A stretch of 64,000 bases of DNA, from the NCBI RefSeq assembly GCF_003122365.1, contig NZ_CP029254.1, forward strand, positions 3,172,501 to 3,236,500, given 5' to 3'. Below the pieces are notes generated by a model. The model saw only the letters and a program-made list of their open reading frames with translations, did not search any database and was not told the origin of the DNA. Below, in pieces: positions 31,352 through 42,181 of this stretch (position 1 is the stretch's first letter; the number at the start of each line of letters is the position of its first letter). The position numbers and the translations under genes were made by a program. Source of the stretch: Streptomyces spongiicola (GTDB lineage Bacteria; Actinomycetota; Actinomycetes; Streptomycetales; Streptomycetaceae).

Positions 31352-31720
31352 ATGCGAGGCAAGAAGGCTCTCGGTGCGGGTGCGCTGGTGCTGGCGCTGA
31401 TGTCGGGTGTCGGATGGGCGCAGGCGGCGGACAGCAAGGCGCCGGCCGAGCCGAAGGCGGCCCCGGCCGCCCCGGCGGCGATCGACGGGTACCAGGTCGT
31501 CCGGCTGCCGAACCAGAACGTGCCGAACTTCCAGCGGCGGGTGGCTTACTGCCCGGGCGGGAAGGTGGCCATCAGCGGCGGCGCGGAGGCACAGGGCAGC
31601 GACGCGATCCTGGTCGGCTCGTTCCCGACCGACGACGGGCGGGGCTGGATCGGCCTCGGCCGCCAGAACCGCTACGGCGACGTGGGCATCTCGGTGTACG
31701 TGATCTGCGCGAACCGCTGA
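31352..31720 (+). CDS. small secreted protein
   Basis: A 122-residue exported protein. The signal peptide covers about residues 1-25 (RGKKALGAGALVLALMSGVGWAQA, cleavage near AQA-AD). An Ala/Pro/Lys-rich stretch follows and then a compact domain with RRVAYCPGGKVAISGGAEAQG and a C-terminal VYVICANR, so two cysteines probably pair outside the cell. I do not recognise a named family with certainty. AGGAG lies 6 nt before the chosen ATG. Confidence 0.8.
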   Translation: MRGKKALGAGALVLALMSGVGWAQAADSKAPAEPKAAPAAPAAIDGYQVVRLPNQNVPNFQRRVAYCPGGKVAISGGAEAQGSDAILVGSFPTDDGRGWIGLGRQNRYGDVGISVYVICANR

Positions 31721-31828
31721 CCCGCCGCTCCACCGCGCCCCGCCCTGCCCCCAGGTGCGGGGCGCGGTGCCGTCCGGGACCAACCGGAAGCCCCGGCTCG
31801 ACGAACATCGGAACCGGGGCTTCATCGG

Positions 31829-31902
31829 AGCCCCCTGTCGGATTCGAACCGACGACCTACGCATTACAAGTGCGTTGCTCTGGCCGGCTGAGCTAAGGAG
31901 GC
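31829..31902 (-). tRNA. tRNA-Thr (anticodon TGT)
   Basis: A complete 74-nt cloverleaf without encoded CCA. The acceptor stem pairs GCCTCCT with AGGGGGC (one G-U pair), the D-arm has TAGCTCAGCCGGCCAGAGCA, and the T-arm has GTCGGTTCGAATCCGAC. The anticodon TGT is at 31,866-31,868 (complement). No integrase or att duplication is next to it. Confidence 0.97.
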
Positions 31903-32246
31903 ACTGCGCACGAGTGTAACCGGATCCGCACCGCTCCCCGCCGCGATTTCCACCGCTCCCGGCTGCTGACAGAACCGCCGCCGCAGGGTACCGTCACCCG
32001 GAGTTCACTTCGGTGAACCAAGGCCTGTCCCGTTGCCCCCGGTGGATCAGGACGCGGCGCCGGATGCGGTGCGCCGCAAGACGGAGGGCCGTCCTCATAC
32101 CGGTTGTATTCGGGCGGTTCGTGAACGCGGCGAGATGCCGTGGCCGTCGCCGTCCACCCGCCGGGGACTGCGGGACAGGCCTTGGACCCATCCTTCCTTT
32201 ACTCGGATCGTCCGGCACGTTCCTGCCGGTGAAGGGACGTATCACC
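31903..32246. other. upstream region of msiK with a 168-bp imperfect inverted repeat
   Basis: CCAAGGCCTGTCCC at 32,018-32,031 is repeated in perfect inverted form at 32,172-32,185. The similarity continues inward (CCCCCGGTGGA against TCCACCCGCCGGGG). A separate hairpin, GTTCAC-TTCG-GTGAAC, lies at 32,003-32,018 and ends at the left tip. The region must also hold the msiK promoter. No gene is seen. Confidence 0.6.
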
Positions 32247-33382
<1,136 letters not shown>

Positions 33383-33424
33383 CGTCCGGCACAGCGCGGA
33401 GCGCCCCCCGCCATCCGGGGTCCG

Positions 33425-33469
33425 GCGGTCCTCGCCACGCCCGCGGGTCGCGGGTGTGGCGAGGACCGC
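33425..33469 (+). terminator. terminator of msiK
   Basis: A 21-bp stem with one G-T pair (33425-33445 with 33449-33469), 3-nt loop, 43 bp past the stop codon. Confidence 0.85.
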
Positions 33470-33633
33470 GGGCGTTGGCCGTGAGGGGCCCGGCCAGGCA
33501 TCGGCAAATATCCCGCCAAAGCGGGCAATTCACACACCGGCGTCAACAGGCGATTCGAATAATTCCCTCGAACCATCCCTCGCGGGGGTGACTAAATGTC
33601 TCCAAATCACTACCGGCCGCTACGCTCGCCTGC

Positions 33634-34059
33634 GTGACCCAGACAGCAGCCCGCCGTATCGGCCGTACCCTTGCACTCGTCCTGCCCGTCGTCCTGGTGC
33701 TCTCCGGCACTCTGGCGGTCACCAGCGTCCCATGGGCGAACCGCAGCACCGAGTCCCAGATGCTCACAGCGTCCTCGGAGAACGTGTCGGTCCGCGCCGC
33801 CTCCCGTGCCCCGCACGAGGTCCTCCGCGAGAAGCTCCTCACGGACCTGCAGCAGAAGGACCCGGGGGTCGCGCTCACCAACCTCCAGCGCGCGGTCGAG
33901 GGCCGTCCCTCGCTGGCACGGCACTGCATGGCGATCGCCCGCGACCTGGGCCGCGCCGCCGTCGCACGCTACGGGCCCACGCGCGCCCAGTCGTTCTCCC
34001 GGCCCGTCTGCGACACCTCCTTCGCGGCCGGCGTCTCCCAGCAGGCGCAGGGCAACTGA
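33634..34059 (+). CDS. small secreted hypothetical protein
   Basis: A 141-residue protein with an N-terminal signal or anchor (residues 9-32, basic then hydrophobic LALVLPVVLVLSGTLAVTSV). The mature part is mostly helical (REKLLTDLQQKDPGVALTNLQ) with two cysteines (ARHCMAIARDLG and PVCDTSF). I do not recognise a family with a known role. The GTG start lies after an unusually A/T-rich 100 bp that probably contains the promoter. Confidence 0.78.
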   Translation: MTQTAARRIGRTLALVLPVVLVLSGTLAVTSVPWANRSTESQMLTASSENVSVRAASRAPHEVLREKLLTDLQQKDPGVALTNLQRAVEGRPSLARHCMAIARDLGRAAVARYGPTRAQSFSRPVCDTSFAAGVSQQAQGN

Positions 34060-34302
34060 GGCTGCCGACGTCCCCGTCCCACCCGGCCAGGACCGGAACC
34101 GCCGGAACCGTGCCGACCGGACCGACCGGCACGGACCAGAGCCGCACGGACCAGAGCCGGACGGACCGGACCGGTGGATACCGGATTGGAAGCGACCAGA
34201 GCGGTGGATACCGGACCGGAAGAGCCCGGGCCCCGGAGCCGTAGCGCCCGCTGAGGCAGGGCCGGAAGGCCCGTGAGCGGGGCACCGCATATCGTGCCCC
34301 CT

Positions 34303-35019
34303 ATGCAGACCCTTCCGACCCAGGCAGTGATCCTGGCGGGCGGCCAGGGCTCCCGGCTGCGCCCGTACACCGACGATCGCCCCAAGCCGATGGTCGAGAT
34401 CCCCGGAACCGGGATCCCGATCATCGGTCATCAGCTTTCCTGGCTGGCCGCCGAGGGCGTGACGGACGCGGTGGTCTCGTGCGGGCATCTCGCCGAAGTG
34501 CTCCAGGAGTGGCTCGATTCCGCCGTGCTCCCGCTGCGCGTCACGACCGTGGTCGAGACGGAACCGCTGGGCCGCGGCGGTGGCCTGAAGTACGCCGCGA
34601 AGAGCCTCCCGCTCCCGGACGAGCCGTGGTACGCCACCAACGGCGACATCTGGACCCGCTTCTCGCTGCGTGAGATGGCCGAGTTCCACGCCGAGCGCGA
34701 CGCCGTCGCCACGCTGGCCCTGGCCCGCCCCCGCATCCCGTGGGGTGCGGTGGAGACGGACGAGTTCGGCCATGTCCTCGACTTCATCGAGTCGCCGCCA
34801 TCGCCGTATCTGATCAACGCGGGCGTGTACGTGTTCTCGTCGGCCTTCACGAATCTGCTGCCCGACCGGGGCGACCATGAGCGGACCACGTTCCCCCGGC
34901 TGGCGCGGGAGCGCTCACTCGCCGGGTTCCCCCTGCCGCAGGGAGCGTACTGGCGGGCCATCGACACGGCCAAGGACCTCACGGAGGCCGCGAGGGAACT
35001 CGCCTCCCGGAGCGGCTGA
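34303..35019 (+). CDS. nucleotidyltransferase (sugar-phosphate NTP transferase family)
   Basis: A 238-residue Rossmann-like NTP transferase. The N-terminal signature is LAGGQGSRLRPYTDDRPKPMV. EPLGRGGGLKYAA, TNGDIWTRF (metal Asp) and INAGVYVFSS follow. It is expected to join NTP and a sugar 1-phosphate; the sugar is not predictable. It is shorter than GlmU-type enzymes and lacks the left-handed helix domain. I use the ATG before QTLPTQAVIL; a GTG ten codons upstream has a GGAAGG nearby and is a real alternative. Confidence 0.85.
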   Translation: MQTLPTQAVILAGGQGSRLRPYTDDRPKPMVEIPGTGIPIIGHQLSWLAAEGVTDAVVSCGHLAEVLQEWLDSAVLPLRVTTVVETEPLGRGGGLKYAAKSLPLPDEPWYATNGDIWTRFSLREMAEFHAERDAVATLALARPRIPWGAVETDEFGHVLDFIESPPSPYLINAGVYVFSSAFTNLLPDRGDHERTTFPRLARERSLAGFPLPQGAYWRAIDTAKDLTEAARELASRSG

Positions 35020-35342
35020 ACCCGCCGGCCGTGCGGTAGCGGGCAAGCCGCGGGCGGGCACGCCTCCACCGTCACACCGCATACGAAGGGGCGGTCACCG
35101 AACACCACTCGCGCCGCGGCCGCCTGCGCAGCCGCCCCGCCGCGCGGCAGCCGCCGGGCCGGGCGGCGCGGACCCGGCAGATGACCGGAAGTCCGGAAAG
35201 CCGGTGCCGGTGCCGGAAGCAGGAAGCAGGAAGCAGGAAGCTTAACCGGAACCGGAACCGACAGGGCTCGTCGGGCCCCGTCGGCCCCACCGGATGCGTC
35301 GGCCACCGGATGCGTCGGCCCCACAGGGCTCATCCGCGCCCT
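35020..35342. other. intergenic gap with short repeats
   Basis: Contains (GGAAGCA) triplet repeats at 35,217-35,240 and (CCGGATGCGTCGGCC) twice at 35,290-35,320. No gene is seen. Confidence 0.5.
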
Positions 35343-35563
35343 GGTGCCGCGTCAGGCAGGGTTCGCCCGTCGGCAGCGGCGCGGAGCGGCGCCCGGTGCG
35401 GTGCGGCGCGGCGCCCGGTGCGGTGCGGCGCGGCGCCCGGTGCGGTGCGGTGCGTCGCAGGGCGCCGGATCGGCCTCGTAGTGGACCCCGGTTGGTTCGG
35501 CGACGCGGTGAGTCGCCGTGCCGGGCCTCGCGACGGGGCGAACGCTGCCTGGCGCGGCACCGG
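35343..35563. repeat. interspersed palindromic repeat, copy A (long form)
   Basis: The left arm begins GGTGCCGCGTCAGGCAGGGT at 35,343. The inverted right arm ends at 35,563 (ACGCTGCCTGGCGCGGCACC) and touches the stop codon of the DoxX-family gene. The inside holds three tandem copies of CGCCCGGTGCGGTGCGGCG-like sequence and the segment GGATCGGCCTCGTAGTGGA (35,467), also present near copy B. Confidence 0.75.
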
Positions 35564-37309
35564 CTAGCCGAGAAGGCCGCCGATCGGGTTCCGGTTGCCG
35601 CCGCCGCTGCCGCCTCCGCTGCCACCGTTGCCACCACCCGTAGCGGCGCTGCCGTCTCCGCCGTCGGAGCCGCCGGCCGAACCGCGCGTACCGCCGCCCG
35701 TGGCGCCCGAGTCGCCGGTCCCGGACGAGGAGGGGCCCGAGCTGCTCGACGGCGGGTTCACGGGTTCGGACCGGACGGGTGCCTGCTGTCCGTCGGTGCC
35801 CCGGGACTCGCTGGGCCGGCCCGCCTCGTCCGCGGCACCGGTGTCGCGGACCGTCTCGGAGGGCTCGGCCCGCTCCGCGGCGGGGGTGCTCGACTCGGTC
35901 CTGGCGGGCTGGGCGCTCCGCTCGGCCTCCCGGGTCGGGCTGCGCCGGCCGGCCTCGCTGGGGAGCGCGGTGCCCGGCAGATGGTTGGTCGGGTCGGCGT
36001 CCGGTCCGGGGACGGTCACGAGTTCCGTGGAGCGAACCGCGCCCCCCAGCACCGAGCCGATCAGCAGCGTCATACCGACCACGACGGCGGCGACCATCCC
36101 GCCGCGCCGCAGCACCCGGCGCCGCAGCTCCCAGAGTTCGGAGCGCGGTCCGAGGGTGCGCCAGGCCTCGCCCGCGAGGCGGCCGTCGACGGAGTAGACC
36201 GGTGCGCCCGCGATGATCAGCGGGGACCAGGCGGCGAGGTTCATGATGTCCGGCGCGTCGTACACCGGCGCGGTCCGCCAGCTGACGGTCATGATCAGGG
36301 CGGCGGAGAGCGACGCGCCGACGACGGCCGCGGCACGCTGCCATAGGCCGAGGACGGTCAGCACACCGACGACGACCTGGAGGAAGGCGACCGTGAGCCC
36401 GGCACCGACGGGGTAGGCGAGGGCGAAGTCGCGCAGCGGCTCGGCGAGGGCCCAGGGCTCCAGGGACGACAGCCATTTGATCATGGAGCCGCGCTCGCCG
36501 CCGTCGAAGTAGACGGGGTCGCAGAGCTTGCCCATGCCCGCGTAGATCGAGATGAGGCCGAGGAACACGCGGAGCGGCAGCAGGACGACGCCGAGGTTCA
36601 TCCGGCGGCCGGGATAGTAGGCGTGCCGTACGCCGCCGGGCGGCCCGGCCGCGGTCCCCCGGCCGCGGGGGCCGTGGTCGGTGAAGCCGGTCGGCTCCTC
36701 CTCCGCCGCCTCCTCCCCGTACGGCCGGTAGGCGTCGTACGCGCCCTCCGCCCCCCGCATGGGGGGTAGCAGCGGCTCCCGGCGCTGGGCGCCGATGACG
36801 GGGGTGTGCAGAGTGTCCGGGGTGCCCTCCACAGCGACGCGGGGAATGACCTGCGTGGCGCCGCCGGCACCGGGACCGTGCCCGCCGTCGAGTCCCCGTG
36901 CGGTGTCGAACGCCTGCGTGCCGTCGAAGGCGGGAGGACCGTCGAAGCCGGGAGTGCCGTCGAACGCGGGACGGCCTCCGTGTCCGCTTGCGGGGTGGGT
37001 GACGGATCCCGCGCTGCGCACGGCCCGCAGCAGCCCGGAGGCCGCCGGGTCCCCGGGGGCCGACTTCCCGCTCCACACGACGGGTGCCCGCCGCCGCGCC
37101 ACGGTACGCGCACCGGCACCGCCGAGGGCGGGGATCCTGGTGGTGTCGGCCATCCCCCGGACGGGGCGCCTGGTCTGACTCGGGCCGAGCTTCACCCGGA
37201 AGCTGGCGTGGTTCACGATGACCTGCGCCGGGTCGCAGTCCACCTTGGGGGTGTTCAGGGGGAGCTGTTCGTCGAACCCGGGCCTGGGCGTTCTGGTGTC
37301 CACACTCAT
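35564..37309 (-). CDS. DoxX-family membrane protein with long low-complexity ends
   Basis: A 581-residue protein. A long disordered N-terminus (residues 1-235, with FDG-type repeats at about 112-140) precedes a DoxX domain of four or five membrane segments (about 238-400). That domain has VFLGLISIYAGMGKLCDPVYF, VGAGLTVAFLQVVVGVLTVLGL and GASLSAALIMTVSW. A further membrane helix (about 415-437) leads to a Ser/Gly/Pro-rich exported tail of 140 residues ending in GGNGGSGGGSGGGN. DoxX proteins are linked to redox balance, but the role here is unknown. The stop codon abuts a palindromic repeat. Confidence 0.82.
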   Translation of the reverse strand: MSVDTRTPRPGFDEQLPLNTPKVDCDPAQVIVNHASFRVKLGPSQTRRPVRGMADTTRIPALGGAGARTVARRRAPVVWSGKSAPGDPAASGLLRAVRSAGSVTHPASGHGGRPAFDGTPGFDGPPAFDGTQAFDTARGLDGGHGPGAGGATQVIPRVAVEGTPDTLHTPVIGAQRREPLLPPMRGAEGAYDAYRPYGEEAAEEEPTGFTDHGPRGRGTAAGPPGGVRHAYYPGRRMNLGVVLLPLRVFLGLISIYAGMGKLCDPVYFDGGERGSMIKWLSSLEPWALAEPLRDFALAYPVGAGLTVAFLQVVVGVLTVLGLWQRAAAVVGASLSAALIMTVSWRTAPVYDAPDIMNLAAWSPLIIAGAPVYSVDGRLAGEAWRTLGPRSELWELRRRVLRRGGMVAAVVVGMTLLIGSVLGGAVRSTELVTVPGPDADPTNHLPGTALPSEAGRRSPTREAERSAQPARTESSTPAAERAEPSETVRDTGAADEAGRPSESRGTDGQQAPVRSEPVNPPSSSSGPSSSGTGDSGATGGGTRGSAGGSDGGDGSAATGGGNGGSGGGSGGGNRNPIGGLLG

Positions 37310-37376
37310 CTAACCGAGTGACCTGTCCTTAGGACACTGCCTTGACGGCCCCGGAATGTCCGAGACCCGTCAAGAT

Positions 37377-37444
37377 CGTTCCCGGTCGCGGCCACCCGGT
37401 GGCGCGCCGTCGTTCCCGGTCGCGGCCACCCGGTGGCGCGCCGT
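37377..37444. repeat. perfect 34-bp tandem duplication
   Basis: The 34 bp at 37377-37410 (CGTTCCCGGTCGCGGCCACC...) are repeated exactly at 37411-37444, downstream of rlmB. Confidence 0.95.
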
Positions 37445-37529
37445 GCGGAACGCGCCTGCGGCAGGCCCCCCGACGTGCGAGGACGCCCTCGTGGGACCCC
37501 CGGGGGCCCGAAGGCCCCGCCGCTCGCCG

Positions 37530-38480
37530 TCAGCCCCGGCGGCGCGCCGCCTCGTAGAGCACCACGCCCGCCGCGACACCGGCGTTGAGGGACTCCGCGC
37601 CGCCCGGCATGGGGATCCGGACGCGGAAGTCGCAGGTCTCGCCGACCAGTCGGGACAGGCCCTTGCCCTCGCTGCCGACGACGATGACGACCGGGCCGTC
37701 GAGGGCCTCCAGTTCCCCGACCTCGACCTCGCCGTCCGCGGCCAGGCCGACCACGGTGATGCCGGCCTTCTGGTAGCCCTCCAGGGCCCGGGTCAGATTG
37801 GTGGCCCGGGCGACCGGGGTCCGAGCGGCGGTACCCGCCGAGGTCTTCCACGCACCGGCCGTCATCCCGGCGGCGCGGCGCTCCGGGACGACCACGCCGT
37901 GGCCGCCGAACGCCGCGACGGAGCGGACGACCGCGCCCAGGTTGCGCGGGTCGGTGACCCCGTCGAGGGCGACGATCAGCGGGTCCTCGCCGTCGTCGAA
38001 GGCGGCGGCCGCGAGGTCCTCGGGGTGGGCGTACTCGTACGGCGGGACCTGCAGGACCAGGCCCTGATGGTTGAGCCCGTTGGTCATCCGGTCCAGCTCG
38101 GCGCGCGGCGCCTCCATCAGGTTGATGGTGCCGCGCTGCCCGGCGAGGTGCAGCGCCTCGCGCACCCGCTCGTCGTTGTCGATGAACTGCTGGACGTACA
38201 GGGTCGTCGCGGGCACGCCGTCGCGCAGCGCCTCGAAGACGGGATTGCGGCCGACGACCATCTCGGACGACCCCTTGCCGCCGCGGCGGGCGACGGGGCG
38301 GCGCTGGGCCTGCTTGGCCTTGGCGTTGGCGATGCGGTTCTTCGCATGGCCCTTGCGCGCGGACGCCGGCGGGGTCGGCCCCTTGCCCTCGAGGGAACGG
38401 CGCCGCTTGCCACCGCTGCCGACCGTCGCGCCCTTCTTGTTGGACGTACGGCGGTTCCTGCGCTGGCTGTTCCCGGCCAT
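37530..38480 (-). CDS. rlmB: 23S rRNA (guanosine-2'-O)-methyltransferase RlmB
   Basis: A 316-residue SPOUT-class enzyme that methylates the ribose of G2251 in 23S rRNA. A basic N-terminal tail (residues 1-70, rich in Lys/Arg/Gln) is followed by the substrate-binding domain ([11 protein letters not shown]) and the knotted SAM domain. Motif 1 is [19 protein letters not shown], motif 2 [10 protein letters not shown], motif 3 [20 protein letters not shown]. It lies 119 bp downstream of cysS on the same strand, an arrangement common in actinobacteria, although a terminator hairpin stands between them. Confidence 0.95.
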   Translation of the reverse strand: MAGNSQRRNRRTSNKKGATVGSGGKRRRSLEGKGPTPPASARKGHAKNRIANAKAKQAQRRPVARRGGKGSSEMVVGRNPVFEALRDGVPATTLYVQQFIDNDERVREALHLAGQRGTINLMEAPRAELDRMTNGLNHQGLVLQVPPYEYAHPEDLAAAAFDDGEDPLIVALDGVTDPRNLGAVVRSVAAFGGHGVVVPERRAAGMTAGAWKTSAGTAARTPVARATNLTRALEGYQKAGITVVGLAADGEVEVGELEALDGPVVIVVGSEGKGLSRLVGETCDFRVRIPMPGGAESLNAGVAAGVVLYEAARRRG

Positions 38481-38559
38481 GACTACCTGTTTCCCTGAAT
38501 GCTCGTGGGCTCCGGGCGATGACGTCCGGATCCCGTGTGCGTGTGTACGTACTTAGGAA

Positions 38560-38591
38560 AGTGTGCCGCCCGGGCGGCCGGGCGGCACACT
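38560..38591 (-). terminator. terminator of cysS
   Basis: A perfect 14-bp stem (38560-38573 with 38578-38591), 4-nt loop, followed on the minus strand by TTTCCTAAG; 9 bp after the cysS stop codon. Confidence 0.88.
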
Positions 38592-38599
38592 GTCGCTGG

Positions 38600-40000
38600 T
38601 CAGCGGGGCGCGAGTGTCCAGCGGGGGCCGTCGGGGCCGTCCTCGACGGCCAGCCCGGACTGGTTGAGCCGGTCGCGGATCGCGTCCGCGGTGGCCCAGT
38701 CCTTGCGGGCCCGCGCGGACTCCCGCTGCTGGAGCACGAGCCCGACGAGGGAGTCGACCACACCGTGCAGGTCCTCGCCGCGGTCGGCCTCGCCGGCCCA
38801 GTGCGGGTCGAGCGGGTCGAGGCCGAGGACGCCGAGCATGGCGCGCACCTCGGCGAGCCGGGCGACGGCCTCCTCCTTGTCGTCGGCGGCCAGGGCCGAG
38901 TTGCCCTGGCGGACGGTGGTGTGGATGATCGCGAGCGCCTGCGGGACACCGAGGTCGTCGTCCATGGCCTCGGCGAACGCGGGCGGCACCTCGGCGGCGG
39001 GCGGCACCGTCCGCCCCGCCTTCTCGGTGACCCGCTGGACGAAGCCCTCGATCCGCGCGAAAGCCGACTCGGCCTCGCGCAGGGCCTCCTCGCTGTACTC
39101 GATCATCGAGCGGTAGTGGGGGGTGCCGAGGTAGTAGCGCAGCACGATGGGCCGCCAGTTCCCGACCATCTCGCTCACCAGGACCGAGTTGCCGAGCGAC
39201 TTCGACATCTTCTCGCCGCTCATGGTCACCCAGGCGTTGTGCACCCAGTAGGACGCGAAGTCGTCGCCGAAGGCCCTGGCCTGCGCGATCTCGTTCTCAT
39301 GGTGGGGGAAGACCAGGTCGAGGCCGCCGCCGTGGATGTCGAAGGCGGAGCCGAGGTACTTGTGGGCCATGGCCGAGCACTCCAGGTGCCAGCCGGGCCG
39401 GCCGGGGCCCCAGGGGGTCTCCCAGGACGGCTCGCCGGGGCGCTCCGCCTTCCACATGGCGAAGTCGCGCGGGTCGCGCTTGCCGGTCTCGTTGTCTCCG
39501 GAGGGCTGGCGCAGGTCGCCGATGTCCTGGTTGGAGAGTTCGAGGTAGCCGGGGAAGGAGCGCACGTCGAAGTAGACGTTGCCGTCGGACTCGTAGGCGT
39601 GCCCGCGCTCGATCAGGACGCGCATCATCTCGACCATCTCGGGGATGTGGCCGGTGGCACGCGGCTCGTAGGTGGGCGGCAGGCAGCCGAGGGCCTGGTA
39701 GCCCGCCGTGAAGGCGCGCTCGTTCTCGTAGCCGATGGCCCACCAGGGGCGCCCCTGGTCGGCGGCCCTGGTGATGATCTTGTCGTCGATGTCCGTCACG
39801 TTGCGGACGAACGTGACTTCGTAGCCGCGGTACTCGAACCAGCGGCGCATGATGTCGAAGTCGAGTCCGGACCTGATGTGCCCGATGTGCGGGGCGGACT
39901 GCACGGTCGCGCCGCACAGGTAGATCGAGACGCAGCCCGGCACGAGCGGGACGAAGTCGCGGATCTGCCGGGCGCCGGTGTCGTACAGCCGAATAGTCAC
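38600..40000 (-). CDS. cysS: cysteinyl-tRNA synthetase
   Basis: A 466-residue class I synthetase that charges tRNA-Cys. The HIGH motif is at residues 38-41 ([11 protein letters not shown]), the KMSKS loop is present ([10 protein letters not shown]), and zinc ligands are in place: LCGATVQ (Cys29), [10 protein letters not shown] and [14 protein letters not shown]. Known function is certain. The start is GTG. The window does not show the mycothiol ligase paralogue MshC. Confidence 0.97.
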   Translation of the reverse strand: MTIRLYDTGARQIRDFVPLVPGCVSIYLCGATVQSAPHIGHIRSGLDFDIMRRWFEYRGYEVTFVRNVTDIDDKIITRAADQGRPWWAIGYENERAFTAGYQALGCLPPTYEPRATGHIPEMVEMMRVLIERGHAYESDGNVYFDVRSFPGYLELSNQDIGDLRQPSGDNETGKRDPRDFAMWKAERPGEPSWETPWGPGRPGWHLECSAMAHKYLGSAFDIHGGGLDLVFPHHENEIAQARAFGDDFASYWVHNAWVTMSGEKMSKSLGNSVLVSEMVGNWRPIVLRYYLGTPHYRSMIEYSEEALREAESAFARIEGFVQRVTEKAGRTVPPAAEVPPAFAEAMDDDLGVPQALAIIHTTVRQGNSALAADDKEEAVARLAEVRAMLGVLGLDPLDPHWAGEADRGEDLHGVVDSLVGLVLQQRESARARKDWATADAIRDRLNQSGLAVEDGPDGPRWTLAPR

Positions 40001-40248
40001 GCGTCAAGAGTAGTGGGCCGGTGGCGGTGCCCCGCGCCCTCCGCGGGACGCGGGCACCCGGTGGCGTCCGGCGGCCGCGGGCCGTGGCCCGCGGCCGCCG
40101 CTCACGGGCGCCCCCGGGGAGGATCAGCCTCGTACTGGAGGATCAGCCTCGTACTGGACGTACTCCGACGACCGCGACAACGCGGCGAGCGTGCGGGCCG
40201 GGCGTCGCGGGCCAGGGGGGCTTTCACAGCACGCCCCGGCCACCGGCC
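40001..40248. repeat. intergenic gap with 19-bp tandem duplication
   Basis: GGATCAGCCTCGTACTGGA occurs at 40121-40139 and 40140-40158. The sequence that follows resembles the inner part of palindromic repeat copy A. No gene. Confidence 0.75.
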
Positions 40249-40336
40249 GGTGCCGCGCCAGGCAACGCTTGCCCCGCCGCGACGCTCCTCCCCATCGCGA
40301 CGCTCCCCGACGGGAAGACCCCGCCCGACGCGGCAC
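40249..40336. repeat. interspersed palindromic repeat, copy B
   Basis: Left arm GGTGCCGCGCCAGGCAACGC (from 40,249) and inverted right arm ending CCGACGCGGCAC at 40,336, which again touches the stop codon of the gene beside it. The loop contains two CATCGCGACGCTCC-like units. Confidence 0.75.
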
Positions 40337-40740
40337 TAGAGCCTGCCGACGATCTTCCGCGGGGTGAGCCGCACCACCACGCGCGGTGCGTCCTCGCCCG
40401 CCTCCGGGTTGAACTCCGCGTACCGCTTGCCGGTGTACTTCATCGACAGCTCGTCGATCAGCTCCTGCCCGCCCTCCTCGGTGAGCGTGACGGTGCCGCG
40501 GACCTCGGCGTAGGTGTACGGCGCGTCGAAGGGCTGGACGACCACGCTCGCACGCGGGTCGCGCCGGAGGTTCCTCTCCTTGCGCCGGCCGAGGGTCGTG
40601 GAGATCAGCAGTTCGTCGCCGTCGCGCTTGACCCACACGGGGGAGACCTGGGGGCTGCCGTCGGGCTGGATGGTGGCGAGATCGACGAACACGGGGCCGT
40701 CGAGGATCTCCTTGAGCTTCTCGCTGAGTACGGCGGTCAC
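40336..40740 (-). CDS. PPOX-class F420/FMN-dependent oxidoreductase
   Basis: A 134-residue split-barrel protein of the pyridoxamine-phosphate-oxidase-like class, typical of F420-using actinobacteria. The N-terminal strand pattern VFVDLATIQPDGSPQVSPVWV and the cofactor region LISTTLGRRKERNLRRDPRASV are characteristic. It reduces an unknown substrate with F420H2, or binds FMN. The start is GTG. The stop codon overlaps the tip of a palindromic repeat. Confidence 0.88.
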   Translation of the reverse strand: MTAVLSEKLKEILDGPVFVDLATIQPDGSPQVSPVWVKRDGDELLISTTLGRRKERNLRRDPRASVVVQPFDAPYTYAEVRGTVTLTEEGGQELIDELSMKYTGKRYAEFNPEAGEDAPRVVVRLTPRKIVGRL

Positions 40741-40914
40741 AGTGCGGTCCTCCAGGGCTTCGGCACGCCGGGGCGCGTGCGGGGGGTTTCGTTGGCGTCA
40801 CAACCGCGTCCGCGGACGGGCTCGCCGGGAATCGAGCTACTGCCGGGTACTGGCAGGCGCTGACAGGTACTGCTTCCCCGGCAAGCCCATACCCCGACGG
40901 GCGTCCCGTACCAC

Positions 40915-41445
40915 TCAGGACGCGCGGAAGACGAGGGCCGTGGCGATCGCGGCCAGTCCTTCGGCCCTGCCGGTCAGCCCGAGGCCGTCGGTCGTCGTGC
41001 CCGAGACGGAGACGGGCGCGCCGGCCGCGGCGCTCAGCGCCTTCTGCGCCTCGTCACGTCGCCTGCCGATCTTCGGGCGTACGCCGATGACCTGGACCGC
41101 GATATTGCCGATCTCGAAGCCCTCGGCGCGCACGATCCTGGCCGCCTCGGCGAGCAGCGTGCCGCCGGAGGCGCCGGACCACTCGGGCCTGCCGGTGCCG
41201 AAGTGCGCCCCGAGGTCGCCGACGCCCGCGGCGGAGAACAGGGCGTCGCACGCGGCGTGCGCGGCCACGTCCCCGTCGGAGTGGCCGGCGAGGCCCCAGC
41301 CGCCGGAGTCCTCCCAGCGGAGTCCCGCGCACCACAGCTCGCGGCCCTGCTCGAAGGCGTGGACGTCGGTGCCGATGCCGACGAGCGGCAGTACGGCCGG
41401 CGGCGCCGCCGGCCGCCCGGGCGGCACGGGCGGGTCAGAAGCCAT
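40915..41445 (-). CDS. ispF: 2-C-methyl-D-erythritol 2,4-cyclodiphosphate synthase
   Basis: A 176-residue MEP-pathway enzyme that makes the cyclic diphosphate MEcPP with loss of CMP. The signature GIGTDVHAF and the zinc site [16 protein letters not shown] are intact, as is [18 protein letters not shown] at the C-terminus. It has a Pro-rich 20-residue N-terminal extension. The ATG lies inside the 3' end of ispD (11-bp overlap), so the two are coupled. Confidence 0.96.
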   Translation of the reverse strand: MASDPPVPPGRPAAPPAVLPLVGIGTDVHAFEQGRELWCAGLRWEDSGGWGLAGHSDGDVAAHAACDALFSAAGVGDLGAHFGTGRPEWSGASGGTLLAEAARIVRAEGFEIGNIAVQVIGVRPKIGRRRDEAQKALSAAAGAPVSVSGTTTDGLGLTGRAEGLAAIATALVFRAS

Positions 41446-42181
41446 CGTTGGCCCTCCTGCGGGCGAGCACGGCCTCGGCGAGTACCAGGTCGAGCGGTCG
41501 GGTCACCTTGAACGCCTCCTCGTGCCCGGGCACGACCACCACCGGGGTGCCGAGGCGCTCGGCCATCCCCGCGTCGTCGGTGGCGCCGTCACCGGCGACG
41601 GCGACGGTCCGGTGGGCGCGCAGGAGCGTGTCGCGGTCGAAGCCCTGCGGCGTCTGCACCGCCCGCAGCCTGGCGCGCTCGGGTGTGGCGACGACGGGCT
41701 CCGGCTCGCCCTTCTCCCCGGGCTCGACCTCCTTGACGGTGTCGGTGAGCGGCAGGGCGGGGACGACGGCGGGTGCCCCGTCGAGGACCGCCGCGATCAC
41801 GGCGTCGACGGTGTCGACGGGCACGAGCGGCCGGGCGGCGTCGTGGACGAGGACGCTGCCGATGCCCTCGGGCAGCGCCTCGAGGCCGAGGCGGACGGAC
41901 TCCTGACGGGTGTCACCGCCCGGTACGACCAGGTAGTCGGTGCGTTCCGGCAGGGAGTGAGCGTCGAGGAGGTTCTTGACCTCGGGGGCGCCGTCCGGCG
42001 GTGCCACCACGACGACGAGCGAGACGGCGCGCGAGGCGGCCATGGCGCGTACCGCGTGGATCAGCATGGGGGTGCCGCCCAGCGCGCGGAGCGCCTTGGG
42101 TGCGCCGGGACCGAGCCTTACGCCCCGGCCGGCCGCGGGAATCACCGCGGCGGTGCGGCCCGCACGCGTCTGTTCTGACAT
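41435..42181 (-). CDS. ispD: 2-C-methyl-D-erythritol 4-phosphate cytidylyltransferase
   Basis: A 248-residue CTP-dependent transferase of isoprenoid synthesis. The N-terminal nucleotide loop is [33 protein letters not shown] is the signature block, and [10 protein letters not shown] is the C-terminal catalytic segment. I use the ATG before [10 protein letters not shown]. It is followed by ispF with overlap, giving consecutive steps of one pathway in one transcript, and it lies downstream of carD on the same strand. Confidence 0.96.
   Translation of the reverse strand: MSEQTRAGRTAAVIPAAGRGVRLGPGAPKALRALGGTPMLIHAVRAMAASRAVSLVVVVAPPDGAPEVKNLLDAHSLPERTDYLVVPGGDTRQESVRLGLEALPEGIGSVLVHDAARPLVPVDTVDAVIAAVLDGAPAVVPALPLTDTVKEVEPGEKGEPEPVVATPERARLRAVQTPQGFDRDTLLRAHRTVAVAGDGATDDAGMAERLGTPVVVVPGHEEAFKVTRPLDLVLAEAVLARRRANDGF

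Noticed and set aside
31829..31902. tRNA-Thr as a possible integration site
   Set aside because: There is no duplicated 3' end of the tRNA and no integrase near it; the only integrase pairs with the gpmA repeats 18-31 kb away.
41435..41445. ispD and ispF overlap as a fused or frameshifted IspDF
   Set aside because: Both proteins are complete, each with its own stop and start; this is a normal overlap.
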